The notes beneath the pieces are model-generated. The model did not search any database and had not been told where the DNA came from. It worked only from the letters and a program-made list of their open reading frames with translations. From Paenibacillus dendrobii (GTDB lineage Bacteria > Bacillota > Bacilli > Paenibacillales > Paenibacillaceae), in assembly GCF_009807035.1 (NCBI RefSeq), contig NZ_WUBI01000001.1, forward strand, positions 2,790,001 to 2,854,000: a DNA stretch of 64,000 bases, in the 5' to 3' direction. The number at the start of each line of letters is the position of its first letter. Positions within the stretch are counted from its first letter, which is position 1. Below, in pieces: positions 9,581 to 19,434 of the stretch. The position numbers and the translations under genes were made by a program.

Positions 9581-10483
9581 CTAGCCGTTAAACACGACGG
9601 TTTTGTTTTCATGAACCAGAATCCGGTCCTCGATATGCCATTTGACGGCTCTTGCCAGAACGACGCGTTCAATGGTACGGCCGATCCGCTTCAGCTCGCT
9701 GACATCGTCGCGGTGGCTGACGCGCTGCACATCCTGCTCAATGATCGGGCCTCCGTCCAGTACTTCCGTAACGTAGTGGGCGGTAGCTCCGATAATTTTC
9801 ACGCCGCGTTCGTAGGCCTGCGCATAAGGCTTGCCGCCGACGAAGGCCGGAAGGAACGAATGGTGAATATTGATAATCCGGTTGCGGTAATGCTCGATAA
9901 AGGTCGGAGAGATAATCTGCATGTACCGTGCCAAAATAATGACATCGATGTCGCTGCCCACCACATCAAGCTGGCGCTGCTCTGCTTCTTTTTTCGTATC
10001 GGCCGTCACCGGAATATGATGATACGGTATGCCAAACGACTCCACATACTCCTTCATGTCCGGGTGATTGCTGACCACCATTCCGATTTCGGCATCCAAA
10101 TCGCCTGCCTGCCACTGCCACAACAGCTCCACCAGGCAATGGTCCTCTTTGGAAACGAAAATAGCGAGTCTTTTCTTGCGGCTGACGTTAAAGATCTGCC
10201 ACTGCATATTGAACTTCGAGCCTACCGCCTCAAACTGCTCTTCCAGAGCCGGCAATCGCTGCTCCAAATCCGCCAGATCAAACTCCACGCGCATGAAGAA
10301 CATGCCGCCCTCTGGGTCCATGGTGTATTGATCGGATTGAACGATATTGGCTCCATGCTGGTGCAGAAAATGCGATACGGCAGCGACGATTCCCGGTCCA
10401 TCCGGACAAGAAATAAGCATGCGTGCGCGGTTTAGATGTGCTTGTGAAGCAGATGAGGCATTTTTTTTGACATGTAGTTCCAT
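9581..10483 (-). CDS. purU: Formyltetrahydrofolate deformylase
   Basis: The 300-residue protein matches PurU in length and layout. An N-terminal ACT domain (LISCPDGPGIVAAVSHFLHQ, about residues 24-43) is followed by a formyltransferase-fold domain. The HHSFLPAF motif and a downstream GATAHYVTEVLDGGPI segment supply the catalytic His and Asp. The enzyme hydrolyses 10-formyl-tetrahydrofolate to formate and tetrahydrofolate, balancing one-carbon units for purine synthesis. A GGAGGAGCAGG ribosome binding site precedes the ATG. It has its own terminator and is probably monocistronic. The opposite strand has a long shadow frame that is not a gene. Confidence 0.95.
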   Translation of the reverse strand: MELHVKKNASSASQAHLNRARMLISCPDGPGIVAAVSHFLHQHGANIVQSDQYTMDPEGGMFFMRVEFDLADLEQRLPALEEQFEAVGSKFNMQWQIFNVSRKKRLAIFVSKEDHCLVELLWQWQAGDLDAEIGMVVSNHPDMKEYVESFGIPYHHIPVTADTKKEAEQRQLDVVGSDIDVIILARYMQIISPTFIEHYRNRIINIHHSFLPAFVGGKPYAQAYERGVKIIGATAHYVTEVLDGGPIIEQDVQRVSHRDDVSELKRIGRTIERVVLARAVKWHIEDRILVHENKTVVFNG

Positions 10484-10746
10484 GAGATTCCTGCTCCTCC
10501 CTCATACTCTCTATCTAAATCAATTGAACGAAAGTGCAACCCTTCATTTTTGATCATGTTGTTCATGAAAAAAATGATGGTCTATCTTAGTTCTGTTTAT
10601 ATACATGTAAAATCGTTGGCTCAAAACCTGAAATAATCTCTAGACATCGCGCAAGGTGACCGCTGCGGTGACGGATCGTTCTTCCGATCACTGCCCGCCT
10701 GCTTTCGCTTTTTGTCAAACTATTTCCCGATGTTGAGCCAATATGA

Positions 10747-11868
10747 TTATTTCAAAGCTTCTTTGCCTGCCAGGCAAGCGATCAGACGCTCGTTGATTTG
10801 CTCCTCGCTCAGATCAGGGAACAGTTTGGCTTCCGTAATCTGATCGTACAAGCGCTCCAGCGGTTCACGCGAATCCGCTTTTTTCGCTTTGGCGTCATTT
10901 TTAAGCAGTGACCACACATCCAAAACATATTGGCGGGGATTCAGATCCTGCTTGGCAAAATACGTATGCAGGTCTTCCACTTGATTGATAAAATCCGCGC
11001 CGAAACGTTCTGATACATTGCCGCGAAGAAGCGCGATTTCAATCTCGTACATCGGGCGCTGCGTTTTGGCATCCTTGCCGATCCATGGCGTCTCCAGGAT
11101 AAAAGGTCTGCCTGCAAGTTTTTCGTGATGTACGACGCTATTGATCGTATCAAAGCCAATCCATCCGGAACCTATAGGTGCGTGACGGTCTTTGCCGGCT
11201 CCGCGCGGGTTTTTGCTGTCATTGATATGAACGACGCCAATGCGGTCCAGTCCGATGATGCGGTCAAATTCTTCAAGCACGCCGTCCAGATCGCTCACGA
11301 TGTCGTAACCGGCATCATGAATATGGCATGTATCCATGCAAATCGTCAGTCGTTCATTGTGCTTCACTTTCTCAATCATACGCGCAATTTCCTCAAAGGT
11401 ACGACCCATTTCCGTTCCTTTGCCGGCCATGGTTTCGAGCGCGATATGAACTTCGGTTTCGTTCGTTCCGTCCAGCACTTCGTTAAGCCCTTCGGCAATC
11501 CGCTCGATACCGTAATCCGGGTCCTTATCGGTATACGCACCCGGATGGAGCACGATATTCTTCACGCCTATGGCATGCGTGCGGCGAATCTCCTCCTGCA
11601 GGAAGCTGACCGCCAGCTCGAACGTATTCGGCTTGTACGATCCAAGGTTGATAATGTAAGGCGCGTGGACGACAATTTCCTCAAACCCGCTTTCCTTCAT
11701 TAATGCCTTGCCTTCTTCCAGATACATCGATTCAATCGGCTTGCGGCGCGTATTCTGCGGAGCGCCGGTATATATCATAAACGAGCTCGATCCATAGCTG
11801 TTGGCTTCGTTGGTTGCACTTAATAGGCCCTTGTCCGAAAAGGACACATGAGAACCGATTTTCAGCAT
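10747..11868 (-). CDS. nfo: Endonuclease IV (apurinic/apyrimidinic endonuclease) with C-terminal extension
   Basis: The 373-residue product has the metal-binding motifs of endonuclease IV in order: [51 protein letters not shown] and ILETPW. The family enzyme is a TIM barrel with three zinc ions that cleaves DNA 5' of abasic sites in base-excision repair. Bacterial members are usually about 280-300 residues. Here about 80 extra residues (starting near VSERFGADF) follow the catalytic barrel, helix-rich and charged. A GGAGGATT site precedes the ATG. The gene stands alone on the minus strand; no obvious terminator follows. Confidence 0.93.
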   Translation of the reverse strand: MLKIGSHVSFSDKGLLSATNEANSYGSSSFMIYTGAPQNTRRKPIESMYLEEGKALMKESGFEEIVVHAPYIINLGSYKPNTFELAVSFLQEEIRRTHAIGVKNIVLHPGAYTDKDPDYGIERIAEGLNEVLDGTNETEVHIALETMAGKGTEMGRTFEEIARMIEKVKHNERLTICMDTCHIHDAGYDIVSDLDGVLEEFDRIIGLDRIGVVHINDSKNPRGAGKDRHAPIGSGWIGFDTINSVVHHEKLAGRPFILETPWIGKDAKTQRPMYEIEIALLRGNVSERFGADFINQVEDLHTYFAKQDLNPRQYVLDVWSLLKNDAKAKKADSREPLERLYDQITEAKLFPDLSEEQINERLIACLAGKEALK

Positions 11869-11989
11869 AATCCATCCTCCTCATTCGAATTATCCCTTAT
11901 TTTAGCGTGAATACTGAAATAAATCTAGAAATGCGTTATAATTCAGAAAAAGGTTTAATGAATAGAAGATTATCCTAGAGGTGAACCAC

Positions 11990-12460
11990 ATGCATAGTTC
12001 ATTGGGCACGAGGCTTCTGTCCTCATCGATGCCCTCGAATATCTTTATGGATTCCGTCATGGTTTGGGCGGTTATCCTGCTGACCTGTATGGTCATCGGC
12101 GGATATTTCATGATCCGTAAGTTTCTGAAGGTACTGCCAAAGACAGACGGCAGATCCAAGCTGGATTGGCAGAATCACTGGGTGGAAGCAAGCCGCCATC
12201 TGTGGACGGATGAATCCAAAGCATTTTTGGACAAATTGGTTAAGCCAGTACCTGGACCATTTCGTGATATCGCCAAGCATTCGATTGCGGCCGAGATCGG
12301 TAAAATCGCTTTGGAAGCCAGAGCGCCAGAGGTAACCCGTGATCACTGTATTAAAGGTTACATTTCTGCCACGCCAAAAAGAGACAATAAGTTCCTCATT
12401 GCTTTCCTGAACAAAAATCAGATCGACTACAAGCCGTATGAGCACCTGATGCAAAAGTAG
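11990..12460 (+). CDS. DUF2621 membrane protein (YneK-like)
   Basis: The ATG at 11990 has AGAGGTGA just upstream, so I prefer it to the in-frame GTG at 11981. The product is about 156 residues. One transmembrane helix near the N-terminus (VMVWAVILLTCMVIGGYFMI) is followed by a basic soluble domain with TDESKAFLDKLVKPVPGPFR and KIALEARAPEVTRDHCIKGYI, the recognisable core of the DUF2621 family (B. subtilis YneK). No function is known. It is followed by a long-loop terminator. Confidence 0.82.
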   Translation: MHSSLGTRLLSSSMPSNIFMDSVMVWAVILLTCMVIGGYFMIRKFLKVLPKTDGRSKLDWQNHWVEASRHLWTDESKAFLDKLVKPVPGPFRDIAKHSIAAEIGKIALEARAPEVTRDHCIKGYISATPKRDNKFLIAFLNKNQIDYKPYEHLMQK

Positions 12461-12480
12461 ATCCATCATCTGTAGAAAAC

Positions 12481-12556
12481 AAGCCCCCTGACAGGAGCAT
12501 CAAATTGAAGAAATGAACCATTTCATCAGTCTGATCCCGTGTCCCAGGGGGCTTTT
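12481..12556 (+). terminator. Terminator with long loop
   Basis: AAGCCCCCTG at 12481-12490 pairs with CAGGGGGCTT at 12545-12554, followed by TT. The loop is long (54 nt) and contains a small inner stem (ATGAACCATTTCAT), so folding is less certain than for compact terminators. Confidence 0.7.
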
Positions 12557-12716
12557 GCATACGAAAAATCACATATGAGATCGATCATACCCGTACCTTA
12601 GAACTTTTATGTAAGGCAGACAGGTATTGGTTCAACATCATCATGAATGCTTTACAAATGTTAAGCAGCAAAGATCTCCTCATACCTGTCGCTCATTATT
12701 CAGTATGGGATTTCAT

Positions 12717-12744
12717 TTGAAGCTCAATCTCTTGAGGATATGAT
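12717..12744 (+). promoter_or_regulatory. Candidate sigma-A promoter of the epimerase gene
   Basis: TTGAAG at 12717-12722, a 16-bp spacer, and TATGAT at 12739-12744 lie just before the ribosome binding site AAGGAG. The spacing to the start codon is short (about 25 bp), so the leader would be minimal. Confidence 0.5.
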
Positions 12745-12769
12745 ACATAAAAAAAGGAGCGTACTGGCT

Positions 12770-13663
12770 ATGAAAATCACGATTTGCGGTGGAACCGGTT
12801 TTATCGGGAAGGCACTCTCCGATCATCTTCTGCAACAAAGACATGAAGTATTCATCATTACCCGTAAAAAGCCGGAAACCGAAGAAACGGAAGTGAAGTA
12901 CCTGACTTGGGAGCAAATCGATGTAAATCCTGCCCTGCTGGAGGGAACTGAGGCCATCGTCAATCTGGCCGGCTCCTCCCTGAACCAGCGCTGGACACCC
13001 AAAGCCAAAAAAAGCATCATAGAGTCCAGGTTATCAACCGTAATGGCCGTAGCCAAATTGGTTCAAGCCCTGCATCAGAAGCCGGAAGTGGTAGTTCAAT
13101 CTTCCGCTATAGCCATATACGGCACTTCGCGCAGCGATACATTTAGTGAAGACAGCCCGGAACATGTCGTTGACTTCCCTTCATCAGTCGTCAAAGAATG
13201 GGAAGATGCCGCTGAGCTGATTCAAGGTGTTCGTCTAGTCAAGCTTCGGACTGGTGTCGTGCTAGGGACAAACGGCGGTGCTTTTCCGCTCATGAAGTTG
13301 CCATATACGCTCGGATTCGGAGGAAGGATCGGCAGCGGGATGCAGTGGGTATCCTGGATTCATCTGCAGGATATGGTCCGGTTAATTGAATTTTGTATCA
13401 CCGATCGCGATATCGACGGACCTGTGAATGCATCCGCGCCGGAGCCTGTGACCAACAATCAGTTTGGTCAAACAATTGGTCGTGCTTATCACCGCCCTCA
13501 CTGGTTCCCGGTTCCTTCCTTTCTGATGAAAACCGTTCTTGGCGAGCTTTCTCTTATCCTATTGGAAGGGCAGCGAGTCATCCCGGATAAGGCCGTGAAA
13601 TACGGCTTCCGCTTTGACTTCCCGACATTGCGGCAGGCTCTTGAGAACTTAAAAGGTCACTAA
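12770..13663 (+). CDS. TIGR01777 family sugar-nucleotide epimerase-like protein
   Basis: The start at ATG 12770 follows AAAAAAGGAG; the longer frame from 12740 would begin inside the promoter. The 297-residue protein opens with a Rossmann nucleotide site ITICGGTGFIGKAL. It also has VNLAGSS and SSAIAIYG, and ends with the family-specific C-terminal segment including WFPVPSFLMK. These are features of the YfcH/YfhF (TIGR01777) group of extended SDR proteins. The substrate is unknown. Its stop codon overlaps by 4 bp the stop of the converging FHA gene. Confidence 0.9.
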   Translation: MKITICGGTGFIGKALSDHLLQQRHEVFIITRKKPETEETEVKYLTWEQIDVNPALLEGTEAIVNLAGSSLNQRWTPKAKKSIIESRLSTVMAVAKLVQALHQKPEVVVQSSAIAIYGTSRSDTFSEDSPEHVVDFPSSVVKEWEDAAELIQGVRLVKLRTGVVLGTNGGAFPLMKLPYTLGFGGRIGSGMQWVSWIHLQDMVRLIEFCITDRDIDGPVNASAPEPVTNNQFGQTIGRAYHRPHWFPVPSFLMKTVLGELSLILLEGQRVIPDKAVKYGFRFDFPTLRQALENLKGH

Positions 13664-15615
13664 GCGGAACGAAACGTGTATGTTCCTTTAACGATAATAA
13701 ATTCGTCTCCGTCATGTAGTGGGTATTCCTTGTAAGGAATCATCGTCTCCCCTTTCAGACGAGTACCATTCTTGGAGCCGAGATCCTTGATCAGGTATCC
13801 TCCGTCTTTGGTCCGGCTCAGCTCCACATGCGCACGCGAGGCCCCCATGGAGATTTCCACATACTGCGACACTTCTTCGGATCGTCCAATGACGAAATGC
13901 TGTTGTCTGAGCTCAATCCGCTCTCCCCGCGCCCCCTCATCCCCCTCTCTCAACAGATAACCTGCGGGCATTGTTGTCTGTACAGCTGCGTTCTTTTTTG
14001 CAGGAATCGATCCATTCAGCAGTACCGTCGCGCCGCCTTGTCCTGAATTCAATAACTCGGTTCTTTGGCCAAGCTGACCATAATAATCCTGTTCTTCGAA
14101 ATCCGTATTACCTTCTGTTCTAATGTCGGCGTGATTCCATACTCTTTGGTTCAGTGACGAAATACGCATTTCTCCGTCAGTCATCTCTTTGCCTGTCCTG
14201 CCACTCATTCTACCGCTCTCCATGCTGTCAGCCAATCTTTGAACTGGTGGGTCTTGGGGGAATGTCCATTTCCAGTCGGGCTCCGGATCAGAAATGTTCA
14301 TATCAGGCTTCTCTTTTTCTTTCTTTACGCTCCCTCTAAAAAAACCCGTTAATTGTTCAACCTCAAAACGGGAGCGCCCTTTGCCCTGCTTGGCTTCCCC
14401 AGTGAGCTCAGCCGAACCAAAATCAGGTAGACCTCCAAAGGTATCGGGAGCCGAAACTGCATTCTTAGACGCGAAAAGTCGGCCCGTCCAGCACAGCAGC
14501 GCGATTACAACCAAAATAAGGGTCAGGATCACGCACACTATCAATGTTCCATTGCTTGGTGCTGGCATGTATATCAGTCTCCATACGATCGCCGCCGCCA
14601 ATAAACAGCAGAGAGCTATGTACGTTTTTCGTGACGAGGCAGATTTCGGATCGCTCTCTTCATCGGCTGCTACCTCTTCGTCAGTCTTGGATCCATAGCC
14701 GTTCCAATTCTTAAAAAAGTCTGGAGTTTCCGTTTCTGCATTCTGATGTTGCTTATGGTTCCGGTTTGTTCCGGGCGAAGGAGACGCTTTGCCCGGTAAT
14801 GCGCTTCTACCGCGTTTTAATCCGGATTCCGGCGCACTCCCTCCCAAGGTCTTCACAACCGTTTGTTCCGCATTCCCTATTGAAGAATAAGGAATATGGT
14901 CTGCACGCTTTGAAGCGGAAGCTGTTTCATTCGTGTCACTGGATCTCTCACTCTTGGAGCCTATTGATATTCGTTCGCGGAGTGGTTCAGGAACCCGATT
15001 CTGCCTGACTTCAGCTGCTGAGGATTTGTCCGGCTCGCCTTCGCGGGATAGCAAACCAAGAAGCAGCTTTTTAAATCCGCCCACCGTAAACTCCTCGAAA
15101 GTCGTATACTGCAACAGCTGTTGGACGCCCCCACCGCTCAGCTCCGTTACTGAGGCCATGAACCGGGTAACAAGTTCCTTCAAGCTGACGTTGACCGCTT
15201 TCAAACCCTCTGTTCCTTCAAGCGGGATATAAGTTAAGTATATCGTTCCTTCCTGAAGCGATCCGTCCATAAAGATATAGTCTTCATCCAAAACATACTT
15301 TCCAGGGTGAAGCATGTACATGGCGCTTTCTTCCAGCGTTTCCGCTACCTGAAGCAGCAGACTGTAGTATTCAGTCATGTTCATTCTTTCACCCTTTAAC
15401 ATATGCGATAGCATTTTCTTCTCCGTAATGTCATAACGGAAGGACACCAGCAAATCGACCTCTTTTACATAAAGCGGCAAGAAATGCGGGATACGGGAAG
15501 CAGATATCATGGATACTTCTACCTTGCTCAGTTTCTCCGAACGGATTCCCTCTTTTCCGGACAGGATCATGAAGGTTCCGCCTTGTTGAATGAAATCTCT
15601 CGTTAAATCAACCAT
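13660..15615 (-). CDS. DUF6382/FHA domain membrane protein at the end of the Tad locus
   Basis: The start at 15615 has TTAGGGGGAA upstream; the longer frame to 15648 lacks a site and overlaps the prepilin peptidase gene. The product is 651 residues. The N-terminal domain (about 1-170) has the DUF6382 look. A charged disordered linker follows, then two transmembrane helices (about 325-385), more linker, and a C-terminal FHA domain (about 560-650). The FHA core includes FVIGRSEEVSQ, GASRAHVEL and LGSKNGTRL. FHA domains bind phosphothreonine, so this may link the pilus machinery to Ser/Thr kinase signalling. This is an inference. It is the last gene of the Tad operon. Confidence 0.8.
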   Translation of the reverse strand: MVDLTRDFIQQGGTFMILSGKEGIRSEKLSKVEVSMISASRIPHFLPLYVKEVDLLVSFRYDITEKKMLSHMLKGERMNMTEYYSLLLQVAETLEESAMYMLHPGKYVLDEDYIFMDGSLQEGTIYLTYIPLEGTEGLKAVNVSLKELVTRFMASVTELSGGGVQQLLQYTTFEEFTVGGFKKLLLGLLSREGEPDKSSAAEVRQNRVPEPLRERISIGSKSERSSDTNETASASKRADHIPYSSIGNAEQTVVKTLGGSAPESGLKRGRSALPGKASPSPGTNRNHKQHQNAETETPDFFKNWNGYGSKTDEEVAADEESDPKSASSRKTYIALCCLLAAAIVWRLIYMPAPSNGTLIVCVILTLILVVIALLCWTGRLFASKNAVSAPDTFGGLPDFGSAELTGEAKQGKGRSRFEVEQLTGFFRGSVKKEKEKPDMNISDPEPDWKWTFPQDPPVQRLADSMESGRMSGRTGKEMTDGEMRISSLNQRVWNHADIRTEGNTDFEEQDYYGQLGQRTELLNSGQGGATVLLNGSIPAKKNAAVQTTMPAGYLLREGDEGARGERIELRQQHFVIGRSEEVSQYVEISMGASRAHVELSRTKDGGYLIKDLGSKNGTRLKGETMIPYKEYPLHDGDEFIIVKGTYTFRSA

Positions 15616-15626
15616 TTGGATTCCCC

Positions 15627-16139
15627 CTAACCGAATGCGGAAATACATGCAAAAATATAACCGGGAACCACGGCGACCATAAATGGAAAACGAAGCTGCT
15701 GCTCCTTCCCCGTCTTCAGAAACTGAAAGCTTTTTAAAATGAAAACTCCTGCCAGACTTCCCACGACCTTTCGAAGCCTTTGCACAGTCTCACGTCTCCG
15801 CAGCAGAATCAGGATTCCTATCACTCCGGCGCAAAGCACAGAATACACCAGGCATTGGACGGTAAGCAGCGTGCCCAGCCAAGCGCCGATACCGCCGAAT
15901 AGTTTGACGTCACCAGCCCCAACCGCACCAATCATGTGCATAATGAGCACTAAAGCGAATCCTGCGGCCAAGCCTTTGGCGGAAAAAGCCAACCCATGCA
16001 TTCCATTCGTTATTACATGAAATAGAACTCCACTGAGCATCGCCGTTAATGTTAACCAATTAGGAATTTTCATGGTTCGAATATCCGTAACAAAAGCCAT
16101 GATTACGATGAATGCACAGCCCCAGATTGAAGCATCCAT
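15627..16139 (-). CDS. Prepilin peptidase, A24 family (CpaA/TadV)
   Basis: A 170-residue, multi-helix membrane aspartyl protease. The two catalytic aspartates are D19 in TDIRTMKIPN and D77 in the GAGDVKLFG motif, which is the A24 signature. Members of this size lack the N-methyltransferase domain and correspond to CpaA/TadV, which cleave the leader of Flp pilin and TadE/F pseudopilins. It lies in the Tad operon between the TadE-like gene and the FHA gene, so its substrates are probably the Flp and TadE-like proteins encoded upstream. Confidence 0.92.
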   Translation of the reverse strand: MDASIWGCAFIVIMAFVTDIRTMKIPNWLTLTAMLSGVLFHVITNGMHGLAFSAKGLAAGFALVLIMHMIGAVGAGDVKLFGGIGAWLGTLLTVQCLVYSVLCAGVIGILILLRRRETVQRLRKVVGSLAGVFILKSFQFLKTGKEQQLRFPFMVAVVPGYIFACISAFG

Positions 16140-16197
16140 GTCTTTAAACTTCCTCCTTCATTTCCATCAGTTATGGATGTCGTGTATGCACCCGCAT

Positions 16198-17196
16198 CTA
16201 TCCCTTTACAACAGTGAACATGACCTCGGTCCTCTTACCGTCTCCCGTGGTGATGACAAACGGCCAAGTTCCTGGCGTCGTATTGGGCCCCACAGACCAT
16301 TCCCATTCAATGTAGCCTTCAGCGTCCGCTTGCTTCTCCCCCAGATATTTGGCTGTACTTTGACCGCTTTTATAAAAAACGGACAGATTGGCCGTAGCTC
16401 CCGGCGTCATCTTCACTCGTACCTTGGCTTTTTTGCCTACATAAGCCGGATCAGGCTTTTCTAATACCTGCACGTCCTCAGTGCCTTGTTCTGACTCCCC
16501 TTCATTACCATCCGCGCTTTTTGGTTCTGTCTCCCCGATCCACAGACGTTCCTGTGCCTTGGCCTGAAGTACGATTTTTTTATTCAGAAACGGCACCTTC
16601 ATCGGCAGCTCATAGCTTACCTCGATACCGAAATAAGGATCTGTGCGTGTCTTTAGATTAGGAATCTGTATATTTGACACATGAATTCTGTCGTAATTCA
16701 GCAGGTTGCTTTCCATGTAGGGCTTTAAAAATGGCTTCACCACAGGATCAAGGGCTGCCTCGGCAACCTGGTTCTTCAAATCCTGAAGGGGCTCATCCAC
16801 CTTGTCCACCGCACCAGCCATCCACTCGTTCAAAGGCGCAGGCAAAGTATCTGTGTATTGCGCAGCCCAGTCGCTGAGCGAAAGCTTCGGAATGTTCCAG
16901 CTCCCAGCAGGCTCCTTGCCGTTCGTATCAGGCGTCTTTTGCTCTATTGCCAGCGCCACGGGGTATATATGGGTCGACACCATTTTCACTGTATCGGAGA
17001 CAGTGCTTTGCAAAGCGGTTGAGATCAGGGTCATTTGCACCATGTATATAAGAAAAATAACGAATAGTACGAACATCGGCATTACGATCGATGCCTCTAC
17101 CACCATGCTTCCCTGCCGGCCGTTTCGAAATATCCTGATTTTCAGACATCTCCTCAGGCCTCTGCTAATAAGAGTAATCCGCTTGTTTGACCGCAT
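16198..17196 (-). CDS. TadE/G-like pseudopilin with large extracellular domain
   Basis: I take the ATG at 17196 (MRSNKRITL), preceded by GGAAGGAAA, which overlaps the upstream gene by about 32 bp. The product has about 332 residues. After a basic N-terminus comes GSMVVEASIVMPMFVLFVIF, which is the TadE-type leader and hydrophobic helix with the conserved Glu. A large soluble region of about 270 residues follows, ending in a beta-rich domain (AKVRVKMTPG..., YIEWEWSVGP) that reads like an Ig-like or carbohydrate-binding fold. It is probably a minor pilin carrying a surface domain. Confidence 0.75.
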   Translation of the reverse strand: MRSNKRITLISRGLRRCLKIRIFRNGRQGSMVVEASIVMPMFVLFVIFLIYMVQMTLISTALQSTVSDTVKMVSTHIYPVALAIEQKTPDTNGKEPAGSWNIPKLSLSDWAAQYTDTLPAPLNEWMAGAVDKVDEPLQDLKNQVAEAALDPVVKPFLKPYMESNLLNYDRIHVSNIQIPNLKTRTDPYFGIEVSYELPMKVPFLNKKIVLQAKAQERLWIGETEPKSADGNEGESEQGTEDVQVLEKPDPAYVGKKAKVRVKMTPGATANLSVFYKSGQSTAKYLGEKQADAEGYIEWEWSVGPNTTPGTWPFVITTGDGKRTEVMFTVVKG

Positions 17197-19399
17197 AATA
17201 TCGGTTTCCTTCCACTTCGTCCGGGCTGCCACCGGCATATCCGATCATTTTCATCACACCCGGCAGGAACCACAGCCTCATACCCACCTTTACTTCTCCC
17301 GAAGCATACGTTGGTCGTTCCGCCGGATTAATTCCGGTGTTGAACCGGATGAGCGCTAGCATGCGAGACATTTTTTTCTGATTATTGCTGTGGATCAACA
17401 GGAAGAGCCGCAGGTAATCCCGGTAAGTGATTTTCACTTTAATATAGCTGGACAGCTCTACCGATCCTGTCTCGCAAAGCGTGATCATGTCGACAATAGC
17501 CATTTCGATGCCATAGAGCAGCGCAGCAGCCAACACCAGCAGCGGATGACCTAGGCCGCTGTTCTTGACCAATCCTTCCATCGTGCGTATGGCAAGTCTG
17601 GAGGCGAATATTTCTGCATAGGCTGCCGAGATGTTTCCGACCGGATTATGAAACCCATAAAGTATGTACTCCAGTTGCTGATTTTTAACGCTTAATTGGT
17701 CAACGACTGCATCTCCCAGATCTTCTTGCGGGTTCTTAGCCGCGTCCTTCAGGCTGCTGATGTCAAAATGTTTAAAATATTGTGCAGCATACTCATTTTG
17801 GAGCAATTCATCCTTCAGTCCCGACATCATTCCCGCCATGGCACCATACAATCCATCCATGTCTTTCATTGCGGATTTCCCAGCATCATAGGGATCATTG
17901 TCCAGATCAGCCCCCTGATAGTCTCCGTCGGATAGCTGCTTGTTGAACTCCATGCTCTCGTCATAATAGGTCTGAAGTGTTCTATACTCTTCCATATATC
18001 CCTTCGCCTTTTTATCAAGCTCGTTGATCCGCTCCAGTATATTGGCTGCATCCTTGAGCTTGGCCTTGCCCTGCTTCTCTTTTTCTTTTCGTTCCTTGTC
18101 GGATGCTCGATGCTGTTCGAGCTGAGCTGCTTCCTGATCCAGCTTATTGGACGAGCCCGATTCAGCGTAAGCTCGTAAATAAGAATCTATTGATCCACGA
18201 GCCGATATGATCGTACTTTTCATGTAGCCGGAGCTGCTGCTTAAGCCCGAGGCACTTCCAAGTGCGGACATGGCTGTCGATAGGCTGCGATCTGCCGTGC
18301 TGAATTCATCCTTCTGTCTGTCAATCTCATTCTTCAATTTGCTTAGCAGGTCTTCAGACAGCAGCAGTTTTTCCGTTTGTCCCCGCAATCCGCGGATCGT
18401 ATCGGAATCATCCCCGCTTGTTTCCGGCGAGGTTCCCGGGATACTGCCACCGGAAACCTCGTCATAGCCCGCACTTTCCGTCCGGCTTTCGGAAGCAGCA
18501 ATGACCTCTTTCATTCTCTCGTTTTGCTCATAAGCTTCCTGCCATGCCTGATGCGCTTCCTGCAGCAGTTTCGAATGACTTTCCCCAGCCGAATCTTGTT
18601 TACTTCCAAGCCGGGCCATAACGTCTGCCGAGCTTGATAAATAATCTTCGATCTCATCACTATATTGCGGATCTTCATCTTCGTCCCTGTTCGCATCCTC
18701 ATTCGCTTTGCTGACGTAATCATCGTACTGGGCTGCGATTCCTGCCGCAGCGGTTACTCGTGAAGAACCTAGTGACTCATTGGATATAGAGGTTGAGTAC
18801 AGCCCCATTAGAATACCTGGTATCCCACTTCCGCTTTGCGCAGCCTTCTTCTGCTTGGATAGCATTTGATCCAGCGCTGCTTCCCGTTTGTCATACAGCT
18901 TTTGCAGCTTACGGAGCACATCAACCGTATCAGATGCCTCTTTCATCGAAGAAGACAAAGGCTTGAACTTTCCCAGAATTTCTAATGTGAAATCAATCGG
19001 CGCCTTGTATTTCATTTCTTCACCGATTTCGTGATTGAAAATATCATATTCCCCCAACATCCTGTCCATTTTCAGGCCCGAGGTGTCCAGCTCCATCGGC
19101 AGGATATCAAACCGATCGGTCCGTACTCCTTTTTCCATGCTGTTGTTCAGAACGCTCGCCATGATCTGGTCGCCGCTCTGCTCCCCATATGCAAATAACC
19201 CATACCGTTCCTGAAGTTCGGGGTCGTAGGAGGACATCACGGAACGAACCGCCGCATGCACCAGACGCTCGCTCTGAACCTTCATGGCTGCGATGCGGGC
19301 ATAGTCAATAAATAGGGCCACAAAAGCAAATATAAAGGCCAAAATCATAATCAAGAACACGGAAACCGATCCACTTTCCGATCGCCTTTTAGCGAACAC
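17165..19399 (-). CDS. DUF5702-type TadG-like membrane protein
   Basis: The 744-residue product starts with a TadG/TadE-like signal anchor, GSVSVFLIMILAFIFAFVALFID, and the next lines (QSERLVHAAVRSVMSSYDPEL) match the start of DUF5702 proteins. A long charged coiled-coil-rich region (about 180-480) follows. The C-terminal third has hydrophobic segments, including LLVLAAALLYGIEMAIVDMI and the YRDYLRLFLL motif typical of this family. It is encoded between two TadE-like genes. The exact role in Tad pilus assembly is unknown. Confidence 0.78.
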   Translation of the reverse strand: MFAKRRSESGSVSVFLIMILAFIFAFVALFIDYARIAAMKVQSERLVHAAVRSVMSSYDPELQERYGLFAYGEQSGDQIMASVLNNSMEKGVRTDRFDILPMELDTSGLKMDRMLGEYDIFNHEIGEEMKYKAPIDFTLEILGKFKPLSSSMKEASDTVDVLRKLQKLYDKREAALDQMLSKQKKAAQSGSGIPGILMGLYSTSISNESLGSSRVTAAAGIAAQYDDYVSKANEDANRDEDEDPQYSDEIEDYLSSSADVMARLGSKQDSAGESHSKLLQEAHQAWQEAYEQNERMKEVIAASESRTESAGYDEVSGGSIPGTSPETSGDDSDTIRGLRGQTEKLLLSEDLLSKLKNEIDRQKDEFSTADRSLSTAMSALGSASGLSSSSGYMKSTIISARGSIDSYLRAYAESGSSNKLDQEAAQLEQHRASDKERKEKEKQGKAKLKDAANILERINELDKKAKGYMEEYRTLQTYYDESMEFNKQLSDGDYQGADLDNDPYDAGKSAMKDMDGLYGAMAGMMSGLKDELLQNEYAAQYFKHFDISSLKDAAKNPQEDLGDAVVDQLSVKNQQLEYILYGFHNPVGNISAAYAEIFASRLAIRTMEGLVKNSGLGHPLLVLAAALLYGIEMAIVDMITLCETGSVELSSYIKVKITYRDYLRLFLLIHSNNQKKMSRMLALIRFNTGINPAERPTYASGEVKVGMRLWFLPGVMKMIGYAGGSPDEVEGNRYYAVKQADYSY

Positions 19400-19434
19400 C
19401 CTCGTCCCCCCTCTTCAGATTCTCGCTTCTTTCC

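Noticed and set aside
9551..10435. A 294-residue plus-strand open frame
   Set aside because: It is antisense to purU, which is clearly coding, and lacks a ribosome binding site.
10484..10746. Possible riboswitch or PurR site upstream of purU
   Set aside because: No purine-aptamer core, T-box or PurR-type sequence could be recognised; only weak short stems are seen.
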